Origin: Paenibacillus monticola
GTDB lineage: Bacteria > Bacillota > Bacilli > Paenibacillales > Paenibacillaceae
Reading direction: 5' to 3'
Assembly (NCBI RefSeq): GCF_009664975.1
Contig: NZ_WJXB01000002.1
Coordinates: 496,001 to 560,000, forward strand
Length of the DNA stretch: 64,000 bases
In this document: piece after piece, positions 34,202 through 43,060 of the stretch
Numbering within the stretch: the first letter of the stretch is position 1
Layout: every line of letters begins with the position of its first letter
Notes under the pieces: generated by a model
Databases searched by the model: none
Seen by the model: the letters and a program-made list of their open reading frames with translations, nothing else
Told to the model about the DNA's origin: nothing
Translations under genes and position numbers: made by a program

Positions 34202-34948
34202 TTAACCAAAACGCCCCATGATGTAATTTTCAGTTCTTTTATCCACCGGCTCTGAAAACAGATCAACCGTTCGTGCAAATTCAATAACTTCTCCACTAAG
34301 CAAAAATGCCGTTTGATCGGAAACCCGTGCAGCTTGGGCCAGGTTATGAGTTACCATAACAATGGTATATTCTTTCTTCAGCTCCTTGACCAGTTCCTCA
34401 ATCTTCTGTGTAGACAGCGGATCTAACGCTGCTGTAGATTCATCCATGAGCAGGATATCCGGATTCACGGCCAAAGCCCGGGCGATACATAGACGTTGTT
34501 GCTGCCCCCCGGATAAACTCAGAGCATGTTGCTTCAGATTATCCTTAACTTCATCCCACACGGCTGCCGCACGCAGGCTGTTCTCAACAATCCCGTCCAG
34601 TTCCTTCTTCTTTTTTATTCCATGCAGCCTTGGACCATACGCAATATTGTCATAAATGCTTGACGGAAAGGGGTTAGGAAGCTGGAATACCATTCCGACC
34701 CGCTTGCGAAGCATTTCCGTACGTACCTCTTTGCCATAGATTGACACCCTTGAAATAATGATGTCTCCTTCTACTTTCATGTGCTGTAGCTGATCATTCA
34801 TCCGGTTTATCGTCCGCAATAATGTAGATTTACCGCAACCGGAGGGTCCAATAAGAGCAGTGATCGATTTCTCTGGAAAGCCCAAGTTTATATTTTTCAG
34901 CGCATGCAGCGCACCATAATACACATTCAGTTTGTCCACTTGGATCAC
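34202..34948 (-). CDS. pstB: PstB phosphate ABC ATPase, orphan
   Basis: 248-residue ATPase of the phosphate importer: Walker [21 protein letters not shown]-loop VFQLPNPFP, signature [15 protein letters not shown] and Walker [15 protein letters not shown] are all intact. The usual partners pstS, pstC, pstA and phoU are absent. The GTG at 34948 has no ribosome site, an in-frame TAG lies five codons earlier, and unrelated GC-rich DNA begins at once, so the original promoter and probably a few N-terminal residues were lost. Arsenate enters through Pst, which may explain past linkage with ars genes. Confidence 0.9.
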   Translation of the reverse strand: MIQVDKLNVYYGALHALKNINLGFPEKSITALIGPSGCGKSTLLRTINRMNDQLQHMKVEGDIIISRVSIYGKEVRTEMLRKRVGMVFQLPNPFPSSIYDNIAYGPRLHGIKKKKELDGIVENSLRAAAVWDEVKDNLKQHALSLSGGQQQRLCIARALAVNPDILLMDESTAALDPLSTQKIEELVKELKKEYTIVMVTHNLAQAARVSDQTAFLLSGEVIEFARTVDLFSEPVDKRTENYIMGRFG

Positions 34949-35173
34949 ACTAGGTGGGGGCTATTTGACGCTCACCAACAAGCGGCCAACACTATGTCGG
35001 AAGGTGCCGAATAGGAGTGCGTCGGGACAGGTCATCGTAGAAGACGAGCCGGGCATCAGATCTGCTTCAGCATGGGGACGTGCGAGCGGCCGTACACGAT
35101 CGCGTGCAGCCGATCGCCTTTGAACGCGTCGATCGCCCGCGCTCCGACGGGATCGACACTCGGCGCGCACAGA
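34949..35173. other. GC-rich orphan segment at rearrangement boundary
   Basis: About 225 bases with distinctly higher GC and many CG dinucleotides than either flank. A minus-strand frame reads APSVDPVGARAIDAFKGD then RLHAIVYGRSHVPMLKQI before a stop; I do not recognise it. There is no start, ribosome site or intact gene. Likely a fragment of foreign DNA or of a mobile element. Confidence 0.45.
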
Positions 35174-35203
35174 AAGAGGTGACGAACGAATTCGCCACCT
35201 CTT
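35174..35203 (-). terminator. Terminator of catabolic operon
   Basis: A 13-bp stem with one mismatch (35174-35186 with 35191-35203) and a CGAA/TTCG tetraloop-like turn, followed on the minus strand by TTTCTGTG. It lies five bases after the last gene of the operon. Confidence 0.55.
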
Positions 35204-35208
35204 ATCCC

Positions 35209-35670
35209 TTATTTATACTGCTCTTTCACCTCAACTAAAACGCCAAGCGCATTTGATGTGTCGAAGTATTCATACGCCTCATAGCCCTTTTCGTGTTTAA
35301 AAAGTGAATCAAAGCCTGCATTCTTCATCGTTTCTTCGTCATTTTCTAAAGGTCCGTCCGACAACAAACAAATGGAGCAAATTGACGTGCCATGTTCCTT
35401 TAACCAAGCTGCCCAGGGGTCATTATTTCCTAGAGGCTGAATTATTTCAAACCAGAAATTATTGCTGAAAACACTTTCTACCTTCATTGGGGTATCCGTG
35501 ATGTCGGCACCTTTATACTTCATATAAGCTGTTCTTACCTCTTTATGCTCTGCATGATGCTCTGCAGGCTCTTTCCCTGTGCCTAGCAAAGTTTTATAGG
35601 CAGATACTGTTTTTTCTAAATCGTCTGTTACGACAATAACCTTAACGATATTTGTAGATGATAATGTCAT
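35209..35670 (-). CDS. VOC (glyoxalase/dioxygenase) family protein 2
   Basis: 153-residue protein of the vicinal-oxygen-chelate fold: two beta-alpha-beta-beta-beta halves beginning VKVIVVTDDLEKTVSAYKTLL and TSICSICLLSDG. VOC enzymes are metal-dependent isomerases, epimerases, lyases or dioxygenases. It ends the catabolic operon and is the second VOC member in it, sharing only fold-level likeness with the first. Substrate unknown. Confidence 0.85.
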   Translation of the reverse strand: MTLSSTNIVKVIVVTDDLEKTVSAYKTLLGTGKEPAEHHAEHKEVRTAYMKYKGADITDTPMKVESVFSNNFWFEIIQPLGNNDPWAAWLKEHGTSICSICLLSDGPLENDEETMKNAGFDSLFKHEKGYEAYEYFDTSNALGVLVEVKEQYK

Positions 35671-35709
35671 TTTTTTCTCCCTTTATATGATCTATTTTTC
35701 TTTATTCGA

Positions 35710-36453
35710 TTATCTATTGGTGAAACCGCCGTCGGCAATAATTTCAGCACCTGTCACATAAGAAGATTCGTCGGACGCTAAGAACAAGGCAACCGCCGCA
35801 ATCTCGCTAGGCTTTCCGATATGCCCTATGGGAAGTTGCGAAACGATTTGGTTTCGTATTTCGTCATCTCCATGTACAAAATCCGTAAACGCCTGTGTTT
35901 CCGTTGGACCAGGACTTATAGCATTTGCTCTAATCCCCTTTTCTGCAAGTTCTCCTGTGAACGAACGTGCCATAGATCTGACCGCTGCTTTCGCCGCATT
36001 ATAGACAATGGCGTTTTTCCCGCCTTGAAAACCTGCAATGGACGATATTAGAACAATTGAAGATTTATCGGACATATAAGGAATTAACTTCTGCACCGTG
36101 AAAAAAGCCGAAAAAACATTAAGGTTCATGGTCAAATGAAACTGCTCAGGCGTGACTTCTGGAATCGGGCTTTGCGGTCCGTTACCGACAATCGGTAAAA
36201 CGGCTTTTAATTTACGGCCTGTTTTTTTAACGGATTCCGCTATTTTTTCTAAATCAATCATGTTGGTGGCATCAACCTTTAGAATGTCAATGACCTGACC
36301 GTTTCCCTCGTATACTTTTTTTGCGGCTTCGATATCGTAATCAGCCACAATTAAATCGGCGCCTTCGCTTATGAAACGTTCTGCGATCGCTCTGCCGATT
36401 CCATTCGCTGCACCCGTGATAACAACCAATTCTTTATCCAATAATTTTCTCAT
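35710..36453 (-). CDS. Short-chain dehydrogenase/reductase
   Basis: 247-residue NAD(P)-dependent oxidoreductase of the FabG-like classical SDR group. Cofactor motif ITGAANGIGRAIAERF at the N-terminus, an Asp at the end of strand 2 (IVADYD) that favours NAD(H), catalytic Ser in ISSIAGF and the YxxxK pair in YNAAKAAV, with the C-terminal VTGAEIIADGGFTNR. It sits between the Gfo/Idh dehydrogenase and the last VOC gene, so it probably oxidizes a hydroxyl of the imported carbohydrate or cyclitol. Confidence 0.95.
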   Translation of the reverse strand: MRKLLDKELVVITGAANGIGRAIAERFISEGADLIVADYDIEAAKKVYEGNGQVIDILKVDATNMIDLEKIAESVKKTGRKLKAVLPIVGNGPQSPIPEVTPEQFHLTMNLNVFSAFFTVQKLIPYMSDKSSIVLISSIAGFQGGKNAIVYNAAKAAVRSMARSFTGELAEKGIRANAISPGPTETQAFTDFVHGDDEIRNQIVSQLPIGHIGKPSEIAAVALFLASDESSYVTGAEIIADGGFTNR

Positions 36454-36520
36454 TCAAAATCCTCCTAAACAGAGCAAGGGTCGCCATGATAACCCATAAG
36501 CACTGAATTTATGATAGTTA

Positions 36521-37612
36521 TCATGTTTCTCCATCATATTTAAAATCAAGTTGTCTTCTCATTTCATCCATGATTTTCATCACGGATAATGTGTCTTCCC
36601 AAGGCATAACTGAAGATTCAACCTTGCCTTCTAAAAGACACCTTTGCACCTCGGCAGCTTCGAAATGCATGCCGAATAGCCCGTCGCGACCAGCTTCGTA
36701 ATGTTCATGCGTTTTTGATAGATACTCCAATGTCGAACCGTCATTATAGTAAACAGTGAAGTCCGACGGCCTGTAAAATTGCCTTTGAATTTCGATTCTC
36801 CCTTTGGTTCCGCAGATTGCGGCGGTGACAGGAGATGACGCGAGCGAGCCAAAAGCTAGCAACGCAAGTGCGCCTTTGCCATTGCCATATTCGAAAATGG
36901 CAGCATCGTTGGAGTCTACGCCTGTTGGCGCCGCGGAGCCGACAGCGATTATTCTCGTTGGGTTTCCGAGCAGAAACTGCACGAAGGAAATCGGATATAC
37001 GCCCAAGTCTAAAAGAGCTCCGCCTGCAAGCTCGGGTGCATACAAGCGATGTGAAGGATCAAATGGAAAGCACACCCCATGGTCGGCGATGATCTGAACA
37101 ATGTCTCCTATTTCGCCCCGATCAATCAACTCTTTGACCTTGATGATATGCGGCAGAAATCGTGTCCAATACGCCTCCATAACGAATAGATTTTTCGCTT
37201 TTGCCAAATCTATAATTTCCTTCGCCTGCTCATAATTTTGCGTAAATGCCTTCTCGACAAGAATAGGCTTATCGTGTTGCAAGCACTTCATCGCCCACTC
37301 ATGGTGCTGTGCATGTGGAGTCGCAATATAAATCACATCAATGTCAGGGTCTTCCATAAGCCCTTCGTAAGAACCGTACGCTTTTTTTATTGACGGAAAC
37401 TCGCGTTGAAAGGCTTGCGCCCTTTGTAAGTCACGGGAACCAACGGCAGCGATGTTTCCGCCGGCTTTGATCACCTGCGAGGAAAAACAGCTTGCGATCC
37501 AACCAGAACCGAGGATGCCCCATCTATGCGTATTAGGCATTTTTTCATCTAGCTGAACAGGAAAAGACCTAGCCGGCAAAAATTCTTTTTTGACGTTTTC
37601 CATAGATTTCAA
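36521..37612 (-). CDS. Gfo/Idh/MocA family oxidoreductase
   Basis: About 363 residues. N-terminal Rossmann domain with WGILGSGWIASCF, ATPHAQHHEWAMKCL and the catalytic EKAFTQNYEQA (EKA rather than the commoner EKP), then EAYWTRFLP, which places it near dihydrodiol- or sugar-type dehydrogenases. C-terminal beta-sheet domain GGALLDLGVYPISF. Start choice is uncertain: TTG at 37612 is four bases after AGGAAGGA, ATG at 37603 is 13 bases away. Likely oxidizes the operon's sugar or inositol-like substrate with NAD(P). Confidence 0.92.
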   Translation of the reverse strand: MKSMENVKKEFLPARSFPVQLDEKMPNTHRWGILGSGWIASCFSSQVIKAGGNIAAVGSRDLQRAQAFQREFPSIKKAYGSYEGLMEDPDIDVIYIATPHAQHHEWAMKCLQHDKPILVEKAFTQNYEQAKEIIDLAKAKNLFVMEAYWTRFLPHIIKVKELIDRGEIGDIVQIIADHGVCFPFDPSHRLYAPELAGGALLDLGVYPISFVQFLLGNPTRIIAVGSAAPTGVDSNDAAIFEYGNGKGALALLAFGSLASSPVTAAICGTKGRIEIQRQFYRPSDFTVYYNDGSTLEYLSKTHEHYEAGRDGLFGMHFEAAEVQRCLLEGKVESSVMPWEDTLSVMKIMDEMRRQLDFKYDGET

Positions 37613-37635
37613 AAAATCCTTCCTGTAAAAAATGT

Positions 37636-38001
37636 TCAAGCATCTCTTTCGCCGAGCGACCAATTTTCAGCGCTGTTCTCCACAACGCAAACTAACATAT
37701 CATCGCGCCTGACTCCGATGTCGACTAGCCTTTTCGTTAGTTCTTTATATGTTTTTCTCTTTTGCTCAAGCGAAAACATATGAACCATTGTAATTCTTAT
37801 GATGATCAAATCTTGTCTATCGCGGTTGTCATAAGTCGGAGAAAAAATAATCTCCCCTTCATCATGCGGTCTGAACACTTGGAAAAGATCGGTTGTATCC
37901 ATGCCTAGGCCCGCAACCAACGAATGATGAATGGCATTCGATATTTCTTTTCCTTTATCTACGAACACCGACCTATTTAAGTCAACTTGAATCAACGGCA
38001 T
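37636..38001 (-). CDS. Tautomerase family protein
   Basis: 121-residue protein of the tautomerase superfamily: Pro2, the catalytic N-terminal proline after Met removal, in MPLIQVDLNRS, and one full beta-alpha-beta pair per half as in the longer (malonate semialdehyde decarboxylase/cis-CaaD-like) members. Such enzymes interconvert keto and enol forms. It starts 42 bases after the second permease stop. In a sugar operon it may handle a keto acid intermediate; inferred. Confidence 0.88.
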   Translation of the reverse strand: MPLIQVDLNRSVFVDKGKEISNAIHHSLVAGLGMDTTDLFQVFRPHDEGEIIFSPTYDNRDRQDLIIIRITMVHMFSLEQKRKTYKELTKRLVDIGVRRDDMLVCVVENSAENWSLGERDA

Positions 38002-38043
38002 AGTGAACTCCTTCTTTTCAATAGTAATCTGCTCTTGTCTCGA

Positions 38044-38832
38044 TTATTTTAAGGCACCAGCACTCATGCCTTTTTCAAAACTCTTCTGCATGAACAAATA
38101 AACGATGATAACGGGAATAGCGGTGAGCACGGCTGCCGCTAGGATCTTCGTCTGATCATTCGTAAACTCGCCCTGGAAATATTGCGGAAGCAGCGTTACC
38201 GTCTGCATATTCGGGCTTTGCAAGAACAAAAGCGGCAAGAGATACGTGTTCCATGAGTTGATGAGCGTCAAAACAATAATCGATGCCGCAATTGGTCTTG
38301 TAAGTGGAAGGATCACATACCAGAATGTCGAAAAAACGCTCGCGCCGTCGATTCTTGCCGCCTCTATCAACTGGTTGGGAATGCCATTGTTAAAATTTCT
38401 GGCAAGTAGAATGGTAAATGGCAGTTGCAATGCTGCAGTAGGTAAAATGACGGCCCAAAAGGTGTTAAACATATGCAACTTTTGAAACGTTACGAACAAG
38501 GGAGATAACAAAATGACTTCAGGTAAAGTTAACGCAACTAGAATCAACCAGAAGAACACTTCTTTTCCGAATATGCGTAATTTGGCGAACCCGAAACCGG
38601 CTGTCATACTGAATATATAAACCAGCACAATGACGCCGGACGAGATGATGAGCGAGTTTCTAAAATAGATTGGAACGACGCCCGTATCCCATACCGCCTT
38701 ATAATTTAAAAACCCCGTTCCGCCTAAAGAGCCGAGAAACATTTGAACAAGTGGAATCGCATAAGGGATCGTTAGGATAAGGAGAACGATTTGCAATACG
38801 ATTTTGCTTCTTAAACTCCTCGTTTCGAACAT
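38044..38832 (-). CDS. Sugar ABC transporter permease, MalG type (operon 2)
   Basis: 262 residues, six membrane helices, EAA loop (EAARIDGASVFSTFWYVILP) and the family-typical end EKGMSAGALK. Starts one base past the stop of the MalF-type gene. No ATPase is encoded in this operon either, so both importers probably share one. Confidence 0.95.
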   Translation of the reverse strand: MFETRSLRSKIVLQIVLLILTIPYAIPLVQMFLGSLGGTGFLNYKAVWDTGVVPIYFRNSLIISSGVIVLVYIFSMTAGFGFAKLRIFGKEVFFWLILVALTLPEVILLSPLFVTFQKLHMFNTFWAVILPTAALQLPFTILLARNFNNGIPNQLIEAARIDGASVFSTFWYVILPLTRPIAASIIVLTLINSWNTYLLPLLFLQSPNMQTVTLLPQYFQGEFTNDQTKILAAAVLTAIPVIIVYLFMQKSFEKGMSAGALK

Positions 38833-38833
38833 C

Positions 38834-39715
38834 TTATTTCTCGTCTCCTTTGTTCATCCTATTAATCAGTATTGCACCGCAAATGGCTAGTATAAGGAGC
38901 AATACCGATATTGCAGCCGCATAGCCAAGATGAGACTGCCTTATACCCTGTCTGAAAATATACGTCCCTAAAAATTCCGTTGCGTGATTCGGCCCGCCAG
39001 TCGTAATCAGGTAAGGAACATCAAACGTTTTCAAAGAACCTATGATCCCAAGCATGGCAAGGGAAACCGTCGTGCTTTTGCAATTTGGCAATACAATGCT
39101 CCATAAAGTTCTGAATAAACCTGCTCCTTCTAAGTGCGACGCTTCAAGCATTTCTTTATCGATTTGGCTCATCGCCGCATAATACAGAATGAAACTCATT
39201 CCCGTGAACTGCCAAATCGTAACTATCATGAGAATATAAAGCGCCGCATTCGGTTGTGCCAACCAATCGACGGTTATGCCCAAATGAAGCGTGTCAGATA
39301 GATCTTGCAGCATTCCCTGAGGCGAGAACAGCAATCGAAATACCGGCGCCATCGTCGCGGGTGCCAAGATGGTCGGTATAAAAATCAAGCACTTGTGCAA
39401 GGTCGCCAACTTTACGTTGGAATGTAAAATGGCGGCAAAGATAAAGCCCAAAAAGTTTTGAATTAAAAAGGTGATCAGGAAAAATACGACCGTATTTTTG
39501 ATCGCTTTCCAGAAAATCCAATCGGAAAATGCCTTACCGTAATTGCTCATCCCCACGCTTGTCTGAATGGGATCAAGCCCGTTCCAATCTAAAGTAGACA
39601 ATTTGAACGTATAAAATATCGAATAATAGATAAGCCCTGCAACAAAAACAAATGCTGGGAGAATCCACGGAAGTCCGTTCATCGTCGTGGATCTCGATTT
39701 ATTATTCTTCTCCAT
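38834..39715 (-). CDS. Sugar ABC transporter permease, MalF type (operon 2)
   Basis: 293 residues with six membrane helices and the EAA loop (EASHLEGAGLFRTLWSIVLP). The conserved VPYLITTGGPNHATEFLGTYIF precedes the last helices. It is separated from the binding-protein gene by 211 bases containing an IS630-like remnant, an unusually wide gap for such a pair. Confidence 0.94.
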   Translation of the reverse strand: MEKNNKSRSTTMNGLPWILPAFVFVAGLIYYSIFYTFKLSTLDWNGLDPIQTSVGMSNYGKAFSDWIFWKAIKNTVVFFLITFLIQNFLGFIFAAILHSNVKLATLHKCLIFIPTILAPATMAPVFRLLFSPQGMLQDLSDTLHLGITVDWLAQPNAALYILMIVTIWQFTGMSFILYYAAMSQIDKEMLEASHLEGAGLFRTLWSIVLPNCKSTTVSLAMLGIIGSLKTFDVPYLITTGGPNHATEFLGTYIFRQGIRQSHLGYAAAISVLLLILAICGAILINRMNKGDEK

Positions 39716-39771
39716 GTTTATAGGTCTCCTAAACTCTAAATAATAGGGGCACTAGTACTCTCTCAACACTA

Positions 39772-39945
39772 ATGCGCCCTATTCAACATCCTGTTCGCTT
39801 AACGACCGAAGAACGGGAGCAATTGCGTGCTTTTAATTCCAAAAGCAAGGCTGCGGTCCGATCGATACGGCGCGATTGGTCGAAAGAAACGACTCACGCC
39901 GCCCGTAGCTATCAGAATATGATTTCCTACTCGCTATCCGCTTGA
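39772..39945 (+). pseudogene. IS630-family transposase N-terminal remnant
   Basis: Plus-strand frame MRPIQHPVRLTTEEREQLRA then FNSKSKAAVRSIRR matches the N-terminal helix-turn-helix opening of IS630-type transposases (HPVRLT.EER.QL, AARxIRRAxILL). It decays after the IRR motif and stops at 39945, inside the 3' end of the binding-protein gene. The DDE domain is missing. It lies opposite to and between two operon genes. Confidence 0.65.
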
Positions 39946-41273
39946 GTCTGTGCAAGTTGAGCGGCGCCGTTTGTAGGAGTGATCGTTCCTCCTGCCACGC
40001 CGGCCAATACATCCATCAACGCTTGGTTCATATCTGCGTTTATCCCTGCAAAGCGAGGGTTATCGCCGCTATTCATTGCGTTATTCAGATATTCTTTGAT
40101 GGGTTCGTTTTGTTTTTCAGGATTTACGAGTTTTACATTGTCCCAATCCGGAGTTGCCGATTTCAGGGAAGGAACGACGTTCAAGGAATCCGCAATGATC
40201 TGTTGACCGCTCTGAGAGGTTCCGAGCCAAACAGCAAACGTAGTTGCAGCTTTAATATTGCTCGATTTGGCAGACACTGCAGTCGAATAGTCTAAATCGC
40301 CGAACATAGATCCCGTATTGCCTGTTCCTGCAATGTCGGGGAATTGAATTGGAATCATTGTGAACGGCTCTTCTGTGGAAGCCGCAGACTCAATGGCAGA
40401 CTTCATCGCGTCTGGCAAAGCGTTGGATGTATACCAAGAGCCCATCATAACCATAGCAGCCTTCTGAGACATAAATAAATTGTTTGCCTCTGGATATTGT
40501 TGAAGACCAAGGGCGCCCTTTTGCATAATTCCGTCATCGAACAACCCTTTCCATAGCTCTAACGCTTTGACGATCGAATCATCGGTCCACTGCACTTCGC
40601 CTCTTGTCGCTTTCGTAAAATTACCAGGACTTACATTGTCAGCGATTGCATGAAACGTATCGATGTTAAATGCACCTTGACCTGCTCCTTGCACAAAACC
40701 ATTGATCCCGTTTTGTTCGAAAATCTCGCAAGCTTTTTTCCACTCGTCAAGATTCGTAGGGATTTTTACATTATATTTATCGAATAGATCTTGGTTAATC
40801 CACAGATTTCCCGAATATACCGTTCCGACGCCTAGTGCTTTCAACTGACTGTTGACCGTCATCGTGGTGATTGCTGCCTCGTTGAGCTTGTCTTTATAGT
40901 CATCGCCTAACGCCTTTTTGACAGCGTCAGTCAAGTCAATGGCTTGCCCTCCGAAAACTTGGATGCCGCCATTTCCCGAACCCGCCGAAACCTCGAAAGC
41001 CTCGACACCCTTGCCATTTGCCAAAGCCGGTTTGAGCGCCGCGTCATAAGCGTCTATCGATGTTTGTTTCCACGTAACTTTGATATCCGGGTATTCTTTG
41101 TTAAAAGCTTCAATGTATTTTTCATTGGTCGGGGAACCCGGCGTCCACCCCCACCACACGACTTCGCCTGAAGTTTCGGATGAAGTATCTTTTGTCTCTT
41201 TACTGCTGCCACATCCTGTTAGCATTAGCATTAAAGCAACTAAGCCGACAACTACCACTTTTGTTTTTTTCAT
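39927..41273 (-). CDS. Extracellular sugar-binding lipoprotein (operon 2)
   Basis: 448 residues; lipobox LMLTGC with Cys21, then a Ser/Thr/Lys linker and EVVWWGWTPG, the first strand of family 1 sugar-binding proteins. FMSQKAAMVMMGSWYTSN is the conserved aromatic ligand-site region. Ribosome site AAGGGGGAATT precedes the start. It lies 44 bases after the isomerase gene. Ligand unknown. Confidence 0.94.
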   Translation of the reverse strand: MKKTKVVVVGLVALMLMLTGCGSSKETKDTSSETSGEVVWWGWTPGSPTNEKYIEAFNKEYPDIKVTWKQTSIDAYDAALKPALANGKGVEAFEVSAGSGNGGIQVFGGQAIDLTDAVKKALGDDYKDKLNEAAITTMTVNSQLKALGVGTVYSGNLWINQDLFDKYNVKIPTNLDEWKKACEIFEQNGINGFVQGAGQGAFNIDTFHAIADNVSPGNFTKATRGEVQWTDDSIVKALELWKGLFDDGIMQKGALGLQQYPEANNLFMSQKAAMVMMGSWYTSNALPDAMKSAIESAASTEEPFTMIPIQFPDIAGTGNTGSMFGDLDYSTAVSAKSSNIKAATTFAVWLGTSQSGQQIIADSLNVVPSLKSATPDWDNVKLVNPEKQNEPIKEYLNNAMNSGDNPRFAGINADMNQALMDVLAGVAGGTITPTNGAAQLAQTQADSE

Positions 41274-41317
41274 TTTAATTCCCCCTTTTCATTATTATGC
41301 TTGCTATTTATGAACGC

Positions 41318-42136
41318 TTAGAGCATCATTAGTGACTTTATATACGCGACACTATTCAAATATTGTTCATCTGTATGAAGATGCTCTATGATAAACGGCA
41401 TATTTTCATCAAAGGATAATCCTTTTTCGATTAGGTGCTTGGTATTTATCCCCCCGTTTTCGGCACTGGTTTCCCTAAAGAACAGCGTATATTCGTCCTC
41501 CATCTTGACACCTTTCAGATGGCAACTCTTTATATGCTTGCCTAGTTTCTCGAAGCATTCGCATATAAACTCCTCATTGAAGAAATACCTTCTTGGTGTC
41601 GTTATCCAGTTAAAAATGTCCATATGAACCGCGAATCTATCTCTGTCCACAGACTCAAGCAACTCCAGATATTCGTCTGGTCCGGTCGGGAACATCCATG
41701 GCATGGACTCGATTGTAAAGCACGTATTTTTAGGGTTTACCTCATCGATGATCTCCTGAATCGTCTTTACAGCCAGTTCCCACGTTTCCTTCGTGAAATT
41801 ATCTTTATAAGCACCGTCCCAGCGAGAGCCTCTGGCACCAATAATATTCACACAACAGCTGGAACCTATCCGATCAGCAAGTTCAAGCTGCCCGACGGCG
41901 TACTTAATAGCCTTTTTACGTGCATCTTCATTTAGATCCAATGTATTGCGCCAAACCCCAACCTCTGCGATCACTAGATTGTTTATTTGGGCTTCTTTAA
42001 CATACTCGTCGATAAGTGCATCATCATTTTCGCAAGAGAGCGGGAAATTTACAGCTCCAAGTCCTAAGGCTTTATGTTTCATAGCCCATTCCTTTGGACT
42101 ACTGTGGTTTAATGGCGAAGATGTCCCAAGTCTCAT
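41318..42136 (-). CDS. Sugar phosphate isomerase/epimerase-like TIM barrel
   Basis: 272-residue AP-endonuclease-2-type TIM barrel (xylose isomerase-like). Metal ligands appear intact: Glu of CFTIESMPW, His/Asp of AVHMDIFNW, His of KSCHLKG and Glu of FIIEHLH. ATG at 42136 sits one base past the VOC stop, so translation is coupled. Family members include D-psicose/tagatose epimerases and inosose isomerases. It probably rearranges the substrate imported by the adjoining transporter. Confidence 0.9.
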   Translation of the reverse strand: MRLGTSSPLNHSSPKEWAMKHKALGLGAVNFPLSCENDDALIDEYVKEAQINNLVIAEVGVWRNTLDLNEDARKKAIKYAVGQLELADRIGSSCCVNIIGARGSRWDGAYKDNFTKETWELAVKTIQEIIDEVNPKNTCFTIESMPWMFPTGPDEYLELLESVDRDRFAVHMDIFNWITTPRRYFFNEEFICECFEKLGKHIKSCHLKGVKMEDEYTLFFRETSAENGGINTKHLIEKGLSFDENMPFIIEHLHTDEQYLNSVAYIKSLMML

Positions 42137-42137
42137 C

Positions 42138-42602
42138 TTACTTTTTGTAACTCTCGAGGATTTCAATGACACATTTTAGATCTGGAGCATCAAAATAATT
42201 ATATTCACCGCTGCCATCGCCATAAACGCCTCTTTGAACCAGCTTTAAACCAGCGACTTCAGCACTTGCAATAGCAGTCTTTGAATCCTTAACTTGAAAT
42301 GCAATGTGATGAATGCCCTCGCCCTTCTCCTCAAGATAGTTTCTCCATGTTGAAGGTTCATCGTTAGGCTGAATCAGTTCAAGCTGTAGTCCCGGACCAA
42401 CATCAAAGAAAGCCATCCAACAAAATGCATTTGGAGCGGGTTCGCCCTTAAACTCTGTTCCTGTAACCGCATAGTCACCAATAGGTTGCGTCTCAGGAAT
42501 GTCAACACCTAATAACTCGGCCCACTTTTTCTTTGTTTCCTCCACATCTTTAACGATTAATCCAACCTGTGCCACTAAATTCGTTCCTAGTATTCCAGAC
42601 AT
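42138..42602 (-). CDS. VOC family protein 1
   Basis: 154-residue VOC-fold protein: AQVGLIVKDVEETKKKWAEL opens the first half and GIHHIAFQVKD the second, with likely metal ligands Gln/His, Glu (LQLELIQP), His and Glu (CVIEILESY), the pattern of methylmalonyl-CoA epimerase-like VOC enzymes. ATG at 42602 follows AAAGGGAGAG. First gene of the catabolic operon, reading away from the AraC regulator. Confidence 0.88.
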   Translation of the reverse strand: MSGILGTNLVAQVGLIVKDVEETKKKWAELLGVDIPETQPIGDYAVTGTEFKGEPAPNAFCWMAFFDVGPGLQLELIQPNDEPSTWRNYLEEKGEGIHHIAFQVKDSKTAIASAEVAGLKLVQRGVYGDGSGEYNYFDAPDLKCVIEILESYKK

Positions 42603-42777
42603 TTGAACTCTCCCTTTCGGATTAAATTTCAATTTGTTTTCCTATCTATAAATTATCAGTTTTACATGCAACACGCTCTTTGAAAATTGTTTATTACCTG
42701 TGCATATTTTGTTAAAATTTTTTCTATTGCAGATATTACTCCCGTAAAAACATTGATATAAAAGCATTTTATTCATT

Positions 42778-42793
42778 TTGTATGCGTTTTCAT
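42778..42793 (+). promoter_or_regulatory. cre-like site in catabolic operon promoter region
   Basis: TTGTATGCGTTTTCAT matches the cre consensus at all but one fixed position. It lies 176 bases upstream of the VOC gene and 268 bases upstream of the AraC gene, in AT-rich DNA. CcpA control would fit a sugar catabolic operon; the single mismatch and distance lower confidence. Confidence 0.45.
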
Positions 42794-42934
42794 CTTTTTA
42801 ACTTATCAAATATTGCTCTTTTACATCGTAAGTGATAGCCTATCCATATCCAAAATGTAATGCTCCCCTTTGTCAAGACACGAATCGAGAGGAAATAAGT
42901 TAACTCCTCTCTGGTTTGAAACAGCTCTTCGGGT

Positions 42935-43030
42935 TTAAGATTGCAAATAAACACGGTCTGGAGAAACTTCATTCAGCGATTGGTGTGGACGTAGACCTTT
43001 ACGTTCTATGGGTGCATTATAAAACTTCAT
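42935..43030 (-). pseudogene. Transposase C-terminal remnant (rve/IS3-like)
   Basis: Thirty-one codons read FYNAPIERKGLRPHQSLNEV then SPDRVYLQS and stop, the usual end of integrase-core (rve) transposases of the IS3/IS481 kind. Nothing upstream of it survives: the AraC gene begins 31 bases to the right. An insertion or deletion therefore reshaped the regulator-operon intergenic region. Confidence 0.75.
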
Positions 43031-43060
43031 CAATATAACCAGTCAGGGAGGTTTTCGATT

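Noticed and set aside
42790..42972. 60-codon minus-strand frame upstream of the VOC gene
   Set aside because: It overlaps the transposase tail in a different frame and reads as non-coding; the transposase frame is the meaningful one.
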